Notes: generated by a model not told the origin, from the letters alone. A stretch of 64,000 nt of DNA from Bacteroides fragilis (GCF_019583405.1 NZ_SZUU01000009.1:124001-188000), one strand, 5' to 3'. Positions 34,539 to 42,958 are shown, numbered from the stretch's first letter. Made by a program: numbers and translations.

Positions 34539-34889
34539 ATGCCAAGATCAGTAAATCATGTTGCTTCAAAAGCAAGAAGAAAGAAAATTTTGAAATTGAC
34601 CAGAGGTTACTTTGGTGCAAGAAAGAATGTATGGACCGTAGCTAAAAACACTTGGGAAAAGGGTTTGACTTATGCGTTCCGTGACCGTAGAAACAAGAAG
34701 AGAAACTTCCGTGCTCTTTGGATACAGCGTATCAACGCTGCTGCACGTCTGGAAGGAATGTCATATTCTAAACTGATGGGTGGTCTGCACAAAGCCGGTA
34801 TTGAAATTAACCGTAAGGTTTTGGCTGACTTAGCTGTTAACCATCCGGAGGCTTTCAAGGCTGTGGTTGCTAAGGCTAAAGTTGCTTAA
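34539..34889 (+). CDS. rplT: 50S ribosomal protein L20
   Basis: The 116-residue protein matches bL20: MPRSVNHVASKARRKKILKLTRGYFGARKN-type N-terminus, RDRRNKKRNFRALWIQRINAAAR, and NRKVLADLAVNHPEAF. It nucleates 50S assembly and in several phyla represses its own operon by binding the leader RNA. A strong terminator follows. Confidence 0.98.
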   Translation: MPRSVNHVASKARRKKILKLTRGYFGARKNVWTVAKNTWEKGLTYAFRDRRNKKRNFRALWIQRINAAARLEGMSYSKLMGGLHKAGIEINRKVLADLAVNHPEAFKAVVAKAKVA

Positions 34890-34916
34890 GTTTCAACAGT
34901 TTTAAGATTAAAAAAA

Positions 34917-34950
34917 ATGTCGGTTACAATTTAATGTAACCGGCATTTTT
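34917..34950 (+). terminator. Terminator of thrS-infC-rpmI-rplT
   Basis: A 12-bp stem (34917-34928 with 34935-34946, one wobble) is followed by five T, 27 bases past rplT. Confidence 0.88.
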
Positions 34951-35013
34951 CATTTTTAAAGCTGGCTTTATTGGGAAAAAATAGTCTACGAGAGAAACAA
35001 AATCCTATTTTTC

Positions 35014-35045
35014 CTTGTTTATCTCACCAAAAGTAACTACATTTG
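35014..35045 (+). promoter_or_regulatory. Promoter of the 6S-like RNA
   Basis: CTTG at 35014-35017, a 20-base spacer and TACATTTG at 35038-35045 match the Bacteroides promoter consensus. Transcription would start near 35052. Confidence 0.7.
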
Positions 35046-35051
35046 TTGTAG

Positions 35052-35235
35052 TAAAATATTAGCCGCATTGATTGGATCGGGAAACTCATCAATTAAACTG
35101 AAAACCGAGACAAGCTTCGTTTCTCAATGGCGGGCCACATCCTTCGGGATAACTTTATAGTCGGTGGATTACAAAGAGGACGGGCGCTCAAATCATGTCA
35201 TTCGGAGTTTCATCACATCATCGGTGCGGCTTTTT
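35052..35235 (+). ncRNA. ssrS: 6S-like RNA (Bacteroidales-1 motif candidate)
   Basis: A promoter at 35014-35045 and a terminal stem ending in a T-run (TGCGGCT at 35225-35231, T to 35235) define a transcript of about 184 bases with no reading frame. The 5' AGCCGCA (35061-35067) pairs with that 3' TGCGGCT. The pairing continues through TTGAT/ATCGG and GAAACTC/GAGTTTC, giving the long closed-rod shape of 6S RNA, which binds RNA polymerase holoenzyme in stationary phase. Position directly downstream of rplT is the reported setting of the Bacteroidales-1 RNA motif, later assigned to 6S RNA; I recall this rather than having searched it. A second hairpin with a T-run follows at 35250-35283. Confidence 0.72.
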
Positions 35236-35246
35236 AATAAAGGAAA

Positions 35247-35283
35247 GGGCGGTAATCATTTAAAGACTACCGTTCTTTTTTTT
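35247..35283 (+). terminator. Second terminator, between the 6S-like RNA and the ferredoxin gene
   Basis: An 8-bp stem with one mismatch (35250-35257 with 35265-35272) is followed by nine T. It insulates the gene starting at 35315. Confidence 0.75.
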
Positions 35284-35314
35284 ATGCTGTTTTCTTTTAA
35301 ATACACATATAGTT

Positions 35315-36103
35315 ATGATATTCTATTTTTCAGGAACTGGAAATTCTAAATGGATTGCGGAACAGATTGCAAAGGTACAAAACGAAACACTTGTTTTTAT
35401 GCCGAATGCCATTAGGGATGGAATAAAAGAGTTTGTGTTGGCGGATAATGAAAAAGTAGGTTTTGTTTTTCCTGTTTATTCATGGGGGCCTCCGTTGGCC
35501 GTGTTACAGTTTCTGGATTGGGCTACTTTGACTAATTATCACTCTCAATATGTCTATTTCGTATGTTCCTGTGGAGATGATACAGGATTGACGGAGGAAG
35601 TGTTTCGTCGGGCATTATCTCTTAAGGGAATAGAGTGTAATGCCGGATTTTCGGTGACAATGCCTAATAATTATGTGTTGCTTCCCGGATTTGATGTGGA
35701 TAAGAAAGAGTTGGAGAAAGAGAAATTAGAAAAAGCTGTCGGTAGGGTAGAAGAAGTTAATTACTCAATAAATGAGCGGGAGACTGGTTTTCATTGCAAT
35801 GAGGGGAGTTTTCCGTGGTTGAAAACGAAGGTGCTTAATCCGCTTTTTAATCGCTTTATGACTTCTGCAAAACCATTTTATGTCACTGATGATTGTATCG
35901 GTTGCAAGCGTTGTGAAAGAATATGTCCGGTTGGGAATGTAGTTGTAATAGGGTGGAGACCGGTGTGGGGGATGGACTGTACATCTTGTTTGGCTTGTTA
36001 CCACGTTTGTCCGAAGCATGCAGTACAATATGGGAAAAGAACCAGAGGTAAAGGGCAGTATTTAAACCCTAACGTGAGTATTTCACACGGACCAGCTAAG
36101 TAG
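35315..36103 (+). CDS. EFR1-family flavodoxin/ferredoxin fusion protein
   Basis: The 262-residue cytoplasmic protein has a flavodoxin-like N-terminal half (FYFSGTGNSKWIAEQIA binds the FMN phosphate; FVFPVYSWGPP) and two C-terminal [4Fe-4S] motifs (CIGCKRCERICP and CTSCLACYHVCP, about 200-245). This is the EFR1 ferredoxin architecture found in anaerobes; it carries electrons, with the partner unknown. The ATG is 31 bases after the terminator that follows the 6S-like RNA, so either read-through or an unseen promoter drives it. Confidence 0.88.
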   Translation: MIFYFSGTGNSKWIAEQIAKVQNETLVFMPNAIRDGIKEFVLADNEKVGFVFPVYSWGPPLAVLQFLDWATLTNYHSQYVYFVCSCGDDTGLTEEVFRRALSLKGIECNAGFSVTMPNNYVLLPGFDVDKKELEKEKLEKAVGRVEEVNYSINERETGFHCNEGSFPWLKTKVLNPLFNRFMTSAKPFYVTDDCIGCKRCERICPVGNVVVIGWRPVWGMDCTSCLACYHVCPKHAVQYGKRTRGKGQYLNPNVSISHGPAK

Positions 36104-36116
36104 TAATAGTATAAAG

Positions 36117-36161
36117 AAAAGCCTTTGTATAACCTGTCCGGGATAATACAAAGGCTTTTTT
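36117..36161. terminator. Bidirectional terminator between the EFR1 gene and xpt
   Basis: A stem of at least 12 bp (about 36117-36130 with 36146-36159) has an A-run on the left and a T-run on the right, between two convergent genes. Confidence 0.85.
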
Positions 36162-36167
36162 ACAGAG

Positions 36168-36737
36168 TTAATCTTTTATTGTAATCTGGCAATTGGATAA
36201 ATCTTCAATAATGGCAAGAGACTCTACTCTTACCCCTCTTTCTTCAAGTGTTTTACGTCCGTTTTGAAATGCTTTTTCAATAATAAATCCCATTCCTACC
36301 AGATTGGCACCAGACTGTTTGATGAGGTCGATAACACCTAAAGCAGCGTTTCCATAGGCCAAAAAGTCATCAACAAATAATATATTGTCTTTCGGAGTAA
36401 GAAAGTCGGAACTGATGACTACTTCATAATCACGGTCTTTGGTGAATGAATGTACTGTAGTACTCAGAGCATTCTGTATGGTTCTTGGTGACTTCTTCTT
36501 GGCAAAAACGACCGGTAAGTCCATTAAATAGCCTGTCATGATGGCCGGAGCAATTCCGCTGGCTTCAATGGTCATGATCTTATTGACGTTTGTTCCGGCA
36601 AAAAGGCGCACAAACTCTACGCCAATTGACTTCATTAGTACCGGGTCCATCTGGTGGTTGATAAAACTATCTACTTTGAGAATTCCCCCTTCATAGCATT
36701 TTCCATCTTGCAGGATTCTTTTTTTAAGTAATTGCAT
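36168..36737 (-). CDS. xpt: Xanthine phosphoribosyltransferase
   Basis: The 189-residue enzyme converts xanthine and PRPP to XMP for purine salvage. The PRPP-binding loop is ILFVDDFLAYGNAALG (about 130-145). Family blocks SFINHQMDP, GVEFVRLF and IMTIEASGIAPA are present. Length matches the family (189-194). A two-part stem-loop lies just upstream of the start. It is transcribed toward the EFR1 gene and stops at a shared terminator. Confidence 0.95.
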   Translation of the reverse strand: MQLLKKRILQDGKCYEGGILKVDSFINHQMDPVLMKSIGVEFVRLFAGTNVNKIMTIEASGIAPAIMTGYLMDLPVVFAKKKSPRTIQNALSTTVHSFTKDRDYEVVISSDFLTPKDNILFVDDFLAYGNAALGVIDLIKQSGANLVGMGFIIEKAFQNGRKTLEERGVRVESLAIIEDLSNCQITIKD

Positions 36738-36760
36738 GATTATAATAATAAGTTAATGTG

Positions 36761-36811
36761 CCCAATATACCAATGCGCCGATGTATTCGGATGGTACATC
36801 GGCATATTGGG
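36761..36811 (-). promoter_or_regulatory. Two-part stem-loop in the xpt leader
   Basis: Outer stem CCCAATAT/ATATTGGG (36761-36768 with 36804-36811) and inner stem GCCGATGT/ACATCGGC (36777-36784 with 36796-36803) are separated by an 8-base one-sided bulge. It lies between the paaK stop and the xpt start with no T-run. It may be a leader element or a processing/stability hairpin. It does not look like a purine riboswitch. Confidence 0.45.
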
Positions 36812-36823
36812 TTCATTGGATGA

Positions 36824-38131
36824 TTATTTATTGTTTCTCAGGTCTTTTACTCTGACAGCTTTGCCTTCACTTTGTGGTAAAGAGCCTTTCTTTACCAGTT
36901 TGAGTTTAGGCGTGACAAGTATTTCGTCTTTTAGCTGGCGGGTAATATCTTTACGTATCTTTTCTAGTTCGATGTAATTGTCGGTAGAAAGATCACTCAA
37001 CTCTACTTCTACAATCATCTCATCTTGATTGTTCACTGTTTCGAGTGTAATAAGATAATTGCTTCCTAATTCGGGGAATTGTACCAATATCTTTTCTACT
37101 TGCATGGGGAATATATTTACTCCCTTGATAATGAACATGTCGTCGCTACGGCCTTTTATACGGTCTATCCGGATATGGGTGCGCCCACAAGGACAGTTTC
37201 CAGGTAGAATGCGGGTAAGGTCACGTGTGCGATAGCGTATCAGTGGCATCATTTCACGATCAAGAGTAGTGAGTACAAGTTCACCGATTTCTCCTTCAGG
37301 CACAGGTTCACCTGTCTCTGGATTAATGATTTCTACATAATAGCAATCTTCCCAAAAATGCATGCCATTCTGCTCGGTACATTCAAATGCTACCCCTGGG
37401 CCATTCATTTCGGTCATTCCAAAACTATTGTATGCTTTAACACCTAACATGCGTTCTATTTTTTTTCGCTGTTCGTCTGTGTGTGGTTCTGCACCGATTA
37501 CGAGAGTTCTGAGAGTAGTACTGCATGGATCGATCCCTTCTTCCTGAAAGACCTCAGCTAAGCGGATGGCATAACTGGGAATGGCGTGAAGGGCAGTTGT
37601 TTTAAAGTCGGTAATAAACTTGATCTGGCGTTTACTGTTACCGGCAGCGGCAGGTACGGTTAGAGCTCCCAGTCGTTCAGCTCCATATTGGAATCCGAGT
37701 CCTCCTGTGAACATACCGTAACCGGAACTGTTTTGAAAAACATCTGTATTACGTATGCCTACACAATACAAGCACCGTGCAACCAGATTGGCCCATGAAT
37801 CTAAGTCATGCTGTGAATGAACAATTACCGTTGGCGTTCCTGTTGTTCCGCTTGAAGAGTGAATACGTACTCCGTCTTCTTTCATATTTCCGGCAACAAG
37901 TCCGAAAGGGTAATTGGCCCGCATATCTGCCTTTGTGGTAAAAGGCAGTTTACGGATGTCGTCCAGTGACTGGATACTTTCTGAAGTGATGCCATGCTCT
38001 TGAAATACTTTCTTGTAATAAGGGGCATTGGCTGCTATATTAATTGTTTTCTTGAGTCGCTCGAGTTGTAGTTCCTGCAGTTTTTTATGACTCATGGTTT
38101 CTATCTCTTCTTCCCAATATTTTGTATTCAT
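36824..38131 (-). CDS. paaK: Phenylacetate-CoA ligase
   Basis: The 435-residue adenylate-forming enzyme activates phenylacetate or another aryl acid with ATP and CoA. Motifs are the P-loop-like HSSSGTTGTPTVIVHS (about 92-107), YNSFGMTEMNGPG, and the C-terminal GRSDDMFIIKGVNIFPMQVE. Length matches PaaK (about 430). With iorB and iorA upstream it forms the conserved gut-anaerobe unit for aromatic keto acids: the oxidoreductase makes aryl-acetyl-CoA from aryl-pyruvate and the ligase may recover ATP by the reverse reaction or activate the free acid. That direction is inference. A 101-base gap with alternative hairpins separates it from iorB. Confidence 0.94.
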   Translation of the reverse strand: MNTKYWEEEIETMSHKKLQELQLERLKKTINIAANAPYYKKVFQEHGITSESIQSLDDIRKLPFTTKADMRANYPFGLVAGNMKEDGVRIHSSSGTTGTPTVIVHSQHDLDSWANLVARCLYCVGIRNTDVFQNSSGYGMFTGGLGFQYGAERLGALTVPAAAGNSKRQIKFITDFKTTALHAIPSYAIRLAEVFQEEGIDPCSTTLRTLVIGAEPHTDEQRKKIERMLGVKAYNSFGMTEMNGPGVAFECTEQNGMHFWEDCYYVEIINPETGEPVPEGEIGELVLTTLDREMMPLIRYRTRDLTRILPGNCPCGRTHIRIDRIKGRSDDMFIIKGVNIFPMQVEKILVQFPELGSNYLITLETVNNQDEMIVEVELSDLSTDNYIELEKIRKDITRQLKDEILVTPKLKLVKKGSLPQSEGKAVRVKDLRNNK

Positions 38132-38154
38132 GGCTTATAAATTATTTAAGTAGG

Positions 38155-38208
38155 GGTGATAATGTATCAAGGTGATAATGAAATGGTTGTCCCGATCACA
38201 TTATCACC
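38155..38208 (-). promoter_or_regulatory. Alternative hairpins between iorB and paaK
   Basis: The forward sequence GGTGATAATG occurs twice as a direct repeat (38155-38164, 38171-38180) and once inverted (38199-38208). In the reverse-strand transcript one arm can pair with either of two identical partners. A T-run at 38209 onward also makes it look like a forward-strand terminator, although no forward gene ends here. Confidence 0.5.
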
Positions 38209-38232
38209 TTTTCTATATTCAATTGTTCCTGA

Positions 38233-38817
38233 TCATTTCATTGTTTTTTCTGCTATCGCTTTTCCGGCAGCCAGGGCTTTTAAATTGAGTTCGACTATTG
38301 CATCACCTTTTTTCTGGAATATTTCACGAATACTATCCTGTATCTTTTCGTAATCGATGCCTAAGAATGGGATAGTGGCACCTAATAAAACAATATTGGC
38401 AACTCGTGTAGAGCCTATTTCTTTGGCTACTTTATCTACATTCAGAACAACCTTATGCGGCAGTTTATTGATTTCTGCCATAACATCTGCTTCAGCGGGA
38501 TAATTGGGGATATTAACAAATGGAGTTTCGTTTGTTACCAACCAACCTTCATGGCTGAGGTAGGGGAGGTATCTAAGCCCTTCCATGGGTTCAAGGGAGA
38601 TGATCAAATCACATTTACCTGAGGGAATCAGATCTGATGCAATGGGCTGGTCACTGATTCGGAGATTCGACTGTACATCTCCGCCACGCTGGCTCATGCC
38701 GTGTACTTCTGCCTGTTTCATGTACAGACCGTCTTTGAGGGCGGCCTTTCCGATTACTGTAGCGATGGACAGGATACCTTGTCCACCCACACCTGATAAT
38801 ATGATATCTTTTTTCAT
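38233..38817 (-). CDS. iorB: Indolepyruvate ferredoxin oxidoreductase beta subunit
   Basis: The 194-residue subunit has the 2-oxoacid:ferredoxin oxidoreductase gamma-domain opening SGVGGQGILSIATVIGKAAL and the SQRGGDVQSNLRIS block. With IorA it oxidatively decarboxylates aryl-pyruvates (indolepyruvate, phenylpyruvate) to aryl-acetyl-CoA, passing electrons to ferredoxin. It follows iorA by three bases, so the two are translationally coupled. Length is normal for IorB. Confidence 0.94.
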   Translation of the reverse strand: MKKDIILSGVGGQGILSIATVIGKAALKDGLYMKQAEVHGMSQRGGDVQSNLRISDQPIASDLIPSGKCDLIISLEPMEGLRYLPYLSHEGWLVTNETPFVNIPNYPAEADVMAEINKLPHKVVLNVDKVAKEIGSTRVANIVLLGATIPFLGIDYEKIQDSIREIFQKKGDAIVELNLKALAAGKAIAEKTMK

Positions 38818-38820
38818 GGC

Positions 38821-40413
38821 TTACTTACTTCTTTTTTTACGTGCTAATGTTTGTATACACTCTCTGCGTGGAATGATAACGGATACTCCTCTATAATCTA
38901 TTTCCTCACGGATGATCTGTTTCATCTCTTCATAGTTTTTCTTTAAAGGAACAACTATACGGATGTGAGCCGGATCTACGCCTAATCCGGCGCAAATAGC
39001 TTCAAGTCGGCCTGTGCCGGCAGAATCTTGTCCACCGGTCATTGCTGTCGTTTCATTATCGGATATGACAATGGTGACATTGGCATTCTCGTTGACACAG
39101 TCCAAAAGTCCGGTCATTCCGGAGTGAGTAAAAGTAGAGTCTCCGATTACAGCGACAGCCGGATGGAGCCCGCCATCGGATGCACCTTTAGCCATAGTGA
39201 TAGATGCCCCCATGTCTACACAAGAATTGATTGCGTTAAATGGTGCGTTTGCTCCCAGCGTATAACAACCAATGTCGCTGAATACTTTGTGAGTAGGATA
39301 TTCTTCTTTCAATACTTGAGTTAATGTTATATACATATCTCTATGCCCGCAGCCTTCGCACAAAGCCGGAGGGCGCATCTCTACAAGATTCGGAACACTG
39401 AATTCTGAACGATTCTCTTTGCCGACAGCGTGTGCCACGGTGTCCGGATTTAATTCTCCGTCTTGTGATAATGTACCGTCGAGACGACCTTTTACTTTTA
39501 ATCCGATGCCCAGATATCCCTTCAGTTGCTTCTCAACAAATGGTTGTCCATCCTCTAATACGAGGATTTCGTCACAATCATTGATTAATTGCATTAATTG
39601 CTTTTTGGGAAGTGGATACTGCCCAATTTTCAAAACGGGATATTCGCAACCGTCAGGATAATTTTCCATCAAGTAATTATAGCCGATTCCACAGGCTACG
39701 ATGCCCATTTTTTTATTGGGGCCATCTACGTATTTATTATAAGGTGATTCTTCGGATGCTTTGATAAATTCATCCTGACGTGTAAGTAATGCTTTATAAC
39801 GCTTGCGTGCGTTGCCCGGTAGCAGGATAAACTGGCGTGGATCTTCACTGAATGAGATTTCGTTTTGTGATTTTTGTGCTTTGTTTTCTACACCTGAACG
39901 AGAGTGAGCCAAACGTGTTACCATGCGCATTAGTATCGGTTCACCGGTTTTTTCGGAAAATTCGAAACCATTGTATACCATGTCATAAGCTTCTTGTTGG
40001 TTGCTTGGTTCGTACATGGGTATTAATGAGAAGTCGCCATAAAAACGGCTATCTTGTTCGTTTTGTGAAGAGTGCATACTGGGGTCGTCTGCCGCAACTA
40101 CAATCAGTCCCCCTTTTACGCCTGTGATGGCTGAATTGATAAAACAGTCAGCAGCTACGTTCATTCCCACATGTTTCATGCAGACTAATGCACGCTTGCC
40201 GACAAAAGACATACCCAAGGCAGCTTCCATGGCCGTTTTTTCGTTGGCACACCAGCGGTTGTGTATGTTACGTTCTCTTGTAATAGGAGCCATCTGGATG
40301 TATTCGGTAATTTCAGTGGATGGAGTACCGGGATAAGCGTAAACGCCTGAAAGTCCGGCATCCAGTGCTGCTTGTGCAATGGCTTCATCGCCAAGTAAGA
40401 GTTGTTTGCTCAT
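38821..40413 (-). CDS. iorA: Indolepyruvate ferredoxin oxidoreductase alpha subunit
   Basis: The 530-residue subunit carries the pyrimidine-binding domain at the N-terminus (YAYPGTPSTEITEY) and the thiamine-diphosphate-binding domain at the C-terminus (CEGCGHRDMY, GDSTFTHSGMTGLLD). Many archaeal and clostridial IorA proteins reach about 600 residues with two extra [4Fe-4S] clusters at the C-terminus. This one ends at RRECIQTLARKKRSK with no CxxCxxC ferredoxin motif, so it is a short form and electrons must leave by another route. It heads the iorA-iorB-paaK operon. Confidence 0.94.
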   Translation of the reverse strand: MSKQLLLGDEAIAQAALDAGLSGVYAYPGTPSTEITEYIQMAPITRERNIHNRWCANEKTAMEAALGMSFVGKRALVCMKHVGMNVAADCFINSAITGVKGGLIVVAADDPSMHSSQNEQDSRFYGDFSLIPMYEPSNQQEAYDMVYNGFEFSEKTGEPILMRMVTRLAHSRSGVENKAQKSQNEISFSEDPRQFILLPGNARKRYKALLTRQDEFIKASEESPYNKYVDGPNKKMGIVACGIGYNYLMENYPDGCEYPVLKIGQYPLPKKQLMQLINDCDEILVLEDGQPFVEKQLKGYLGIGLKVKGRLDGTLSQDGELNPDTVAHAVGKENRSEFSVPNLVEMRPPALCEGCGHRDMYITLTQVLKEEYPTHKVFSDIGCYTLGANAPFNAINSCVDMGASITMAKGASDGGLHPAVAVIGDSTFTHSGMTGLLDCVNENANVTIVISDNETTAMTGGQDSAGTGRLEAICAGLGVDPAHIRIVVPLKKNYEEMKQIIREEIDYRGVSVIIPRRECIQTLARKKRSK

Positions 40414-40496
40414 ATCTTATTTTCTTTTGGTGTTAATCACGTATTTTGTTATAATATCGGGCAAAGATACGTTTTTAAGATCATTTTATTACGGGA

Positions 40497-41534
40497 TTAC
40501 TTAAAAATCTTTCTTTCATTCAGTGCTTTCCAGTATTTTCTTGCATTGACCATGTGGTCTGCATAGTTGGAAGCAAAATTATGCGTACCGGAGAAATCTT
40601 CTTTTGCGCACATATAAATATAGTTATGCTTTACATAATTCAAAACACTATCCAATCCCTTGGGTGATGGTATTCGGATAGGGCCTGGAGGCAGTCCCGT
40701 ATTCAGGTAAGTGTTATAGGGAGACTGTATGTCTAAGTGTTGATTGGTGATTCTGCGTAAGCCGAAATCTTGTAGTGCGAATTTGATAGTCGGGTCAGCT
40801 TGCAGGGGCATGCCGGCATGTAATCGGTTGATGTACAATCCCGCAACCATAGGCTTTTCTGCATTGTTGTTGGTTTCTTCCTCTACGATGGAGGCCAGTG
40901 TGGAAACTTCTTCAGGAGTCATTCCTATTGCTTGAGCTTTTGAGAGCCGGTCTTTATTCCAAAATTTATCATGCTCTTTCTTCATTCGGGCTAAAAAGTC
41001 TTCTGCACTGATGTCCCAATATACCTGATATGTTTCGGGGATAAATAAGCAGGGAATGGTGGCTTCTGTGTATCCCATTTTTTCCAGAAAAATAGAGTCG
41101 TGTAGTGCCATGGCAATTTCAGTGGAATCTATCATTAACTGTTTCCCTACGTTGCGGACTAATCTGTCAAGTGTTCGTACACTTCCAATTGTCAGGTTGA
41201 CAGGAGTTTGATAGCCTCTTGATAATCTACTGTATAATTGATAAGTGTTATCTTCGGGTTTGATGGCGTAACGTCCGGTATGGATGTTTTTACTATATTC
41301 ACGGAAATGGGACATCCATTTGAAGCCATTAAAGTTACGAAGGTTTCCTTGCTTTCTTATTTTATTGAAAATGGAGTCTGTAGTATCATCGCGGTCTATA
41401 TAGATATAAGTTGTCTTACTTGGATGAAACTGGGGGTAGAATAGGTAGTAATAGACTGTTCCTGCACCGGCGATACAAATGAAGAAAAAAGTAGCCAGTA
41501 TGCTGAGAAATATTTTCTTTCTTTTCTTATTCAT
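40497..41534 (-). CDS. mltG: Endolytic murein transglycosylase MltG
   Basis: The 345-residue inner-membrane protein has one N-terminal membrane segment (IFLSILATFFFICIAGAGTVYYY), a LysM-like region and the YceG/MltG catalytic domain with the active Glu in STLASIVEEETNN. The downstream blocks are VAGLYINRLHAGMPLQADPTI, YNTYLNTGLPPGPI and HNFA. It cuts nascent glycan strands and so sets peptidoglycan strand length. Length is typical (about 340). It appears to be monocistronic. Confidence 0.94.
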   Translation of the reverse strand: MNKKRKKIFLSILATFFFICIAGAGTVYYYLFYPQFHPSKTTYIYIDRDDTTDSIFNKIRKQGNLRNFNGFKWMSHFREYSKNIHTGRYAIKPEDNTYQLYSRLSRGYQTPVNLTIGSVRTLDRLVRNVGKQLMIDSTEIAMALHDSIFLEKMGYTEATIPCLFIPETYQVYWDISAEDFLARMKKEHDKFWNKDRLSKAQAIGMTPEEVSTLASIVEEETNNNAEKPMVAGLYINRLHAGMPLQADPTIKFALQDFGLRRITNQHLDIQSPYNTYLNTGLPPGPIRIPSPKGLDSVLNYVKHNYIYMCAKEDFSGTHNFASNYADHMVNARKYWKALNERKIFK

Positions 41535-41631
41535 ATAGAATATCTAATGGTTATAAAATCGTGCCAAAGTTAAGAAGATTTCAATGATGATTGTTCTTGG
41601 ATAATAAATGTTTTCTATCTGTTTAGTTATT

Positions 41632-41676
41632 ATTTGCTTTTTGAGATCATTTGCTTTTTGAGATCATTTGCTTTTT
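41632..41676. repeat. 17-bp tandem repeat, 2.6 copies
   Basis: The unit ATTTGCTTTTTGAGATC occurs at 41632-41648 and 41649-41665, followed by its first 11 bases. It lies between the nuclease stop and mltG. Slippage could change spacing upstream of mltG. Confidence 0.7.
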
Positions 41677-41708
41677 CAATTCTTATCTTTCAATTTATGT
41701 GTTTTGGT

Positions 41709-42587
41709 TTAGATGTTCCATAAGGCGTTATCTATCTGGCTTTCTATCTCATCTTCTAAAGAATCGGGGAGTGAAGAAAAGAAATCCAGTCCGGTGAGTT
41801 GTTCAATGCTGTCAATAGAGACAGCATAATCTCGTAAAGGTGCTATTGCACGTTCATTCTTAAAAATAAATCCGATAGCTTTGGGAGTGGAACCATGAAG
41901 AGAGAGAATGACCTTAAAGAACTTTGATGGAACGGTCACCCGGCTTTTCCCGATTACCGGAGATCTTTTATTGGTGACCGGACCGCAAATAATAAGGATT
42001 GCACTATCGGCTACGGCCCACTCGCGGACCTTGTCCTCCAGCGTTTTCCATTTCTGACGGTTAAGTTCGGGATGTTGCGGACATACATTGCTGAAATAAA
42101 AGGATTCTTGCATGGCTTCATTACTCCATTTCATGTCGGCAGCAGGTGCCATATGACCTTTGTCAAATCCGGAACGGGAATAATCAGAATTGTTTGCCAT
42201 ACCTCCTTTCACGACAGGATCGGCGATAAATCTTTCTTTTCTTTTTATATTCCCTTGTGTCTTTTGCTTGGTGAGTTCGTAAGCTACCCAATTGGGGATT
42301 TTTTTATCTTTATTATAAGACACAGTATAGCCTTTGTGATGAATTAGCTGCTCTGTTAATGGGAATTGGGAAACCGGAATCTTTAGATTTTCATCGTGAG
42401 AGTAATTGGGACGTGCAACGTTTGGTCTTGATACTTTGGTTGCCTGAAAGAATACAGTTTGAATTTCCGGTGTACAGAGATAGATTCCGTAGATTAATGG
42501 TAAAATCGCAAATAGAGCTATTATCCAAAGGCTCTTAAACGAATTGTGGTGTTGTTTTTTAGATGGTCTTTTTCGCTTATTTTTCAT
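41709..42587 (-). CDS. DNA/RNA non-specific endonuclease (NUC1 family), exported
   Basis: The 292-residue protein has a Lys/Arg-rich start and one hydrophobic segment (WIIALFAILPLIYGIYL, about 21-37), then a beta-beta-alpha-metal nuclease domain. The catalytic DRGH-type motif is here DKGHMAPAAD (Lys in place of Arg, as in many bacterial members) and the metal-ligand Asn is in FYFSNVCPQHPELNRQKW. Family members degrade DNA and RNA without sequence preference. The membrane anchor implies activity outside the cytoplasm, for nutrient nucleic acids or defence; no inhibitor gene is adjacent. Confidence 0.92.
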   Translation of the reverse strand: MKNKRKRPSKKQHHNSFKSLWIIALFAILPLIYGIYLCTPEIQTVFFQATKVSRPNVARPNYSHDENLKIPVSQFPLTEQLIHHKGYTVSYNKDKKIPNWVAYELTKQKTQGNIKRKERFIADPVVKGGMANNSDYSRSGFDKGHMAPAADMKWSNEAMQESFYFSNVCPQHPELNRQKWKTLEDKVREWAVADSAILIICGPVTNKRSPVIGKSRVTVPSKFFKVILSLHGSTPKAIGFIFKNERAIAPLRDYAVSIDSIEQLTGLDFFSSLPDSLEDEIESQIDNALWNI

Positions 42588-42732
42588 GATATTGAAAATT
42601 TAAAGCCGGGCGTTTCGAATAATATATTGAGCGAGTTATTGTTGACACTCTTAGAATAACTATTTGGGACAATCTTTGTCGCATCAAAGTTAATCAATCG
42701 ATCAAGAAGTAACAAATTAAATAGATAGAATT

Positions 42733-42888
42733 ATGAAAGCGACCATTGATTACAAAAAAGTAAATAGTGAATTAACCCTCATAATCATGGTTAACACATT
42801 CGATGGTATACTTTGTTATATTGCAGTGACAGTTATTTTAAATAAGAATATTCAAGCTCATGAAAAGAGTGGGAAGATATATGAATGA
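42733..42888 (+). CDS. Possible 51-residue small protein
   Basis: An ATG at 42733 opens a short frame (MKATIDYKKVNSELTLIIMVN at the start) that ends at 42888, and a stable hairpin lies 70 bases downstream. I do not recognise a family. The frame is short enough to be chance; spacing before a hairpin is the only other support. Confidence 0.3.
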   Translation: MKATIDYKKVNSELTLIIMVNTFDGILCYIAVTVILNKNIQAHEKSGKIYE

Positions 42889-42958
42889 ATTTGATTATAT
42901 GGAAGCATAGCATAAAACGAGGAACTAATAGAATATAGCCATCTGTCTGCAAGTGATA

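Noticed and set aside
36738..36823. Purine riboswitch upstream of xpt
   Set aside because: The stem-loop lacks the three-way junction and conserved loop bases of that riboswitch.
41632..41676. CRISPR-like direct repeats
   Set aside because: Copies are adjacent without spacers, short and few, and no cas gene is present. No CRISPR array was found in the window.
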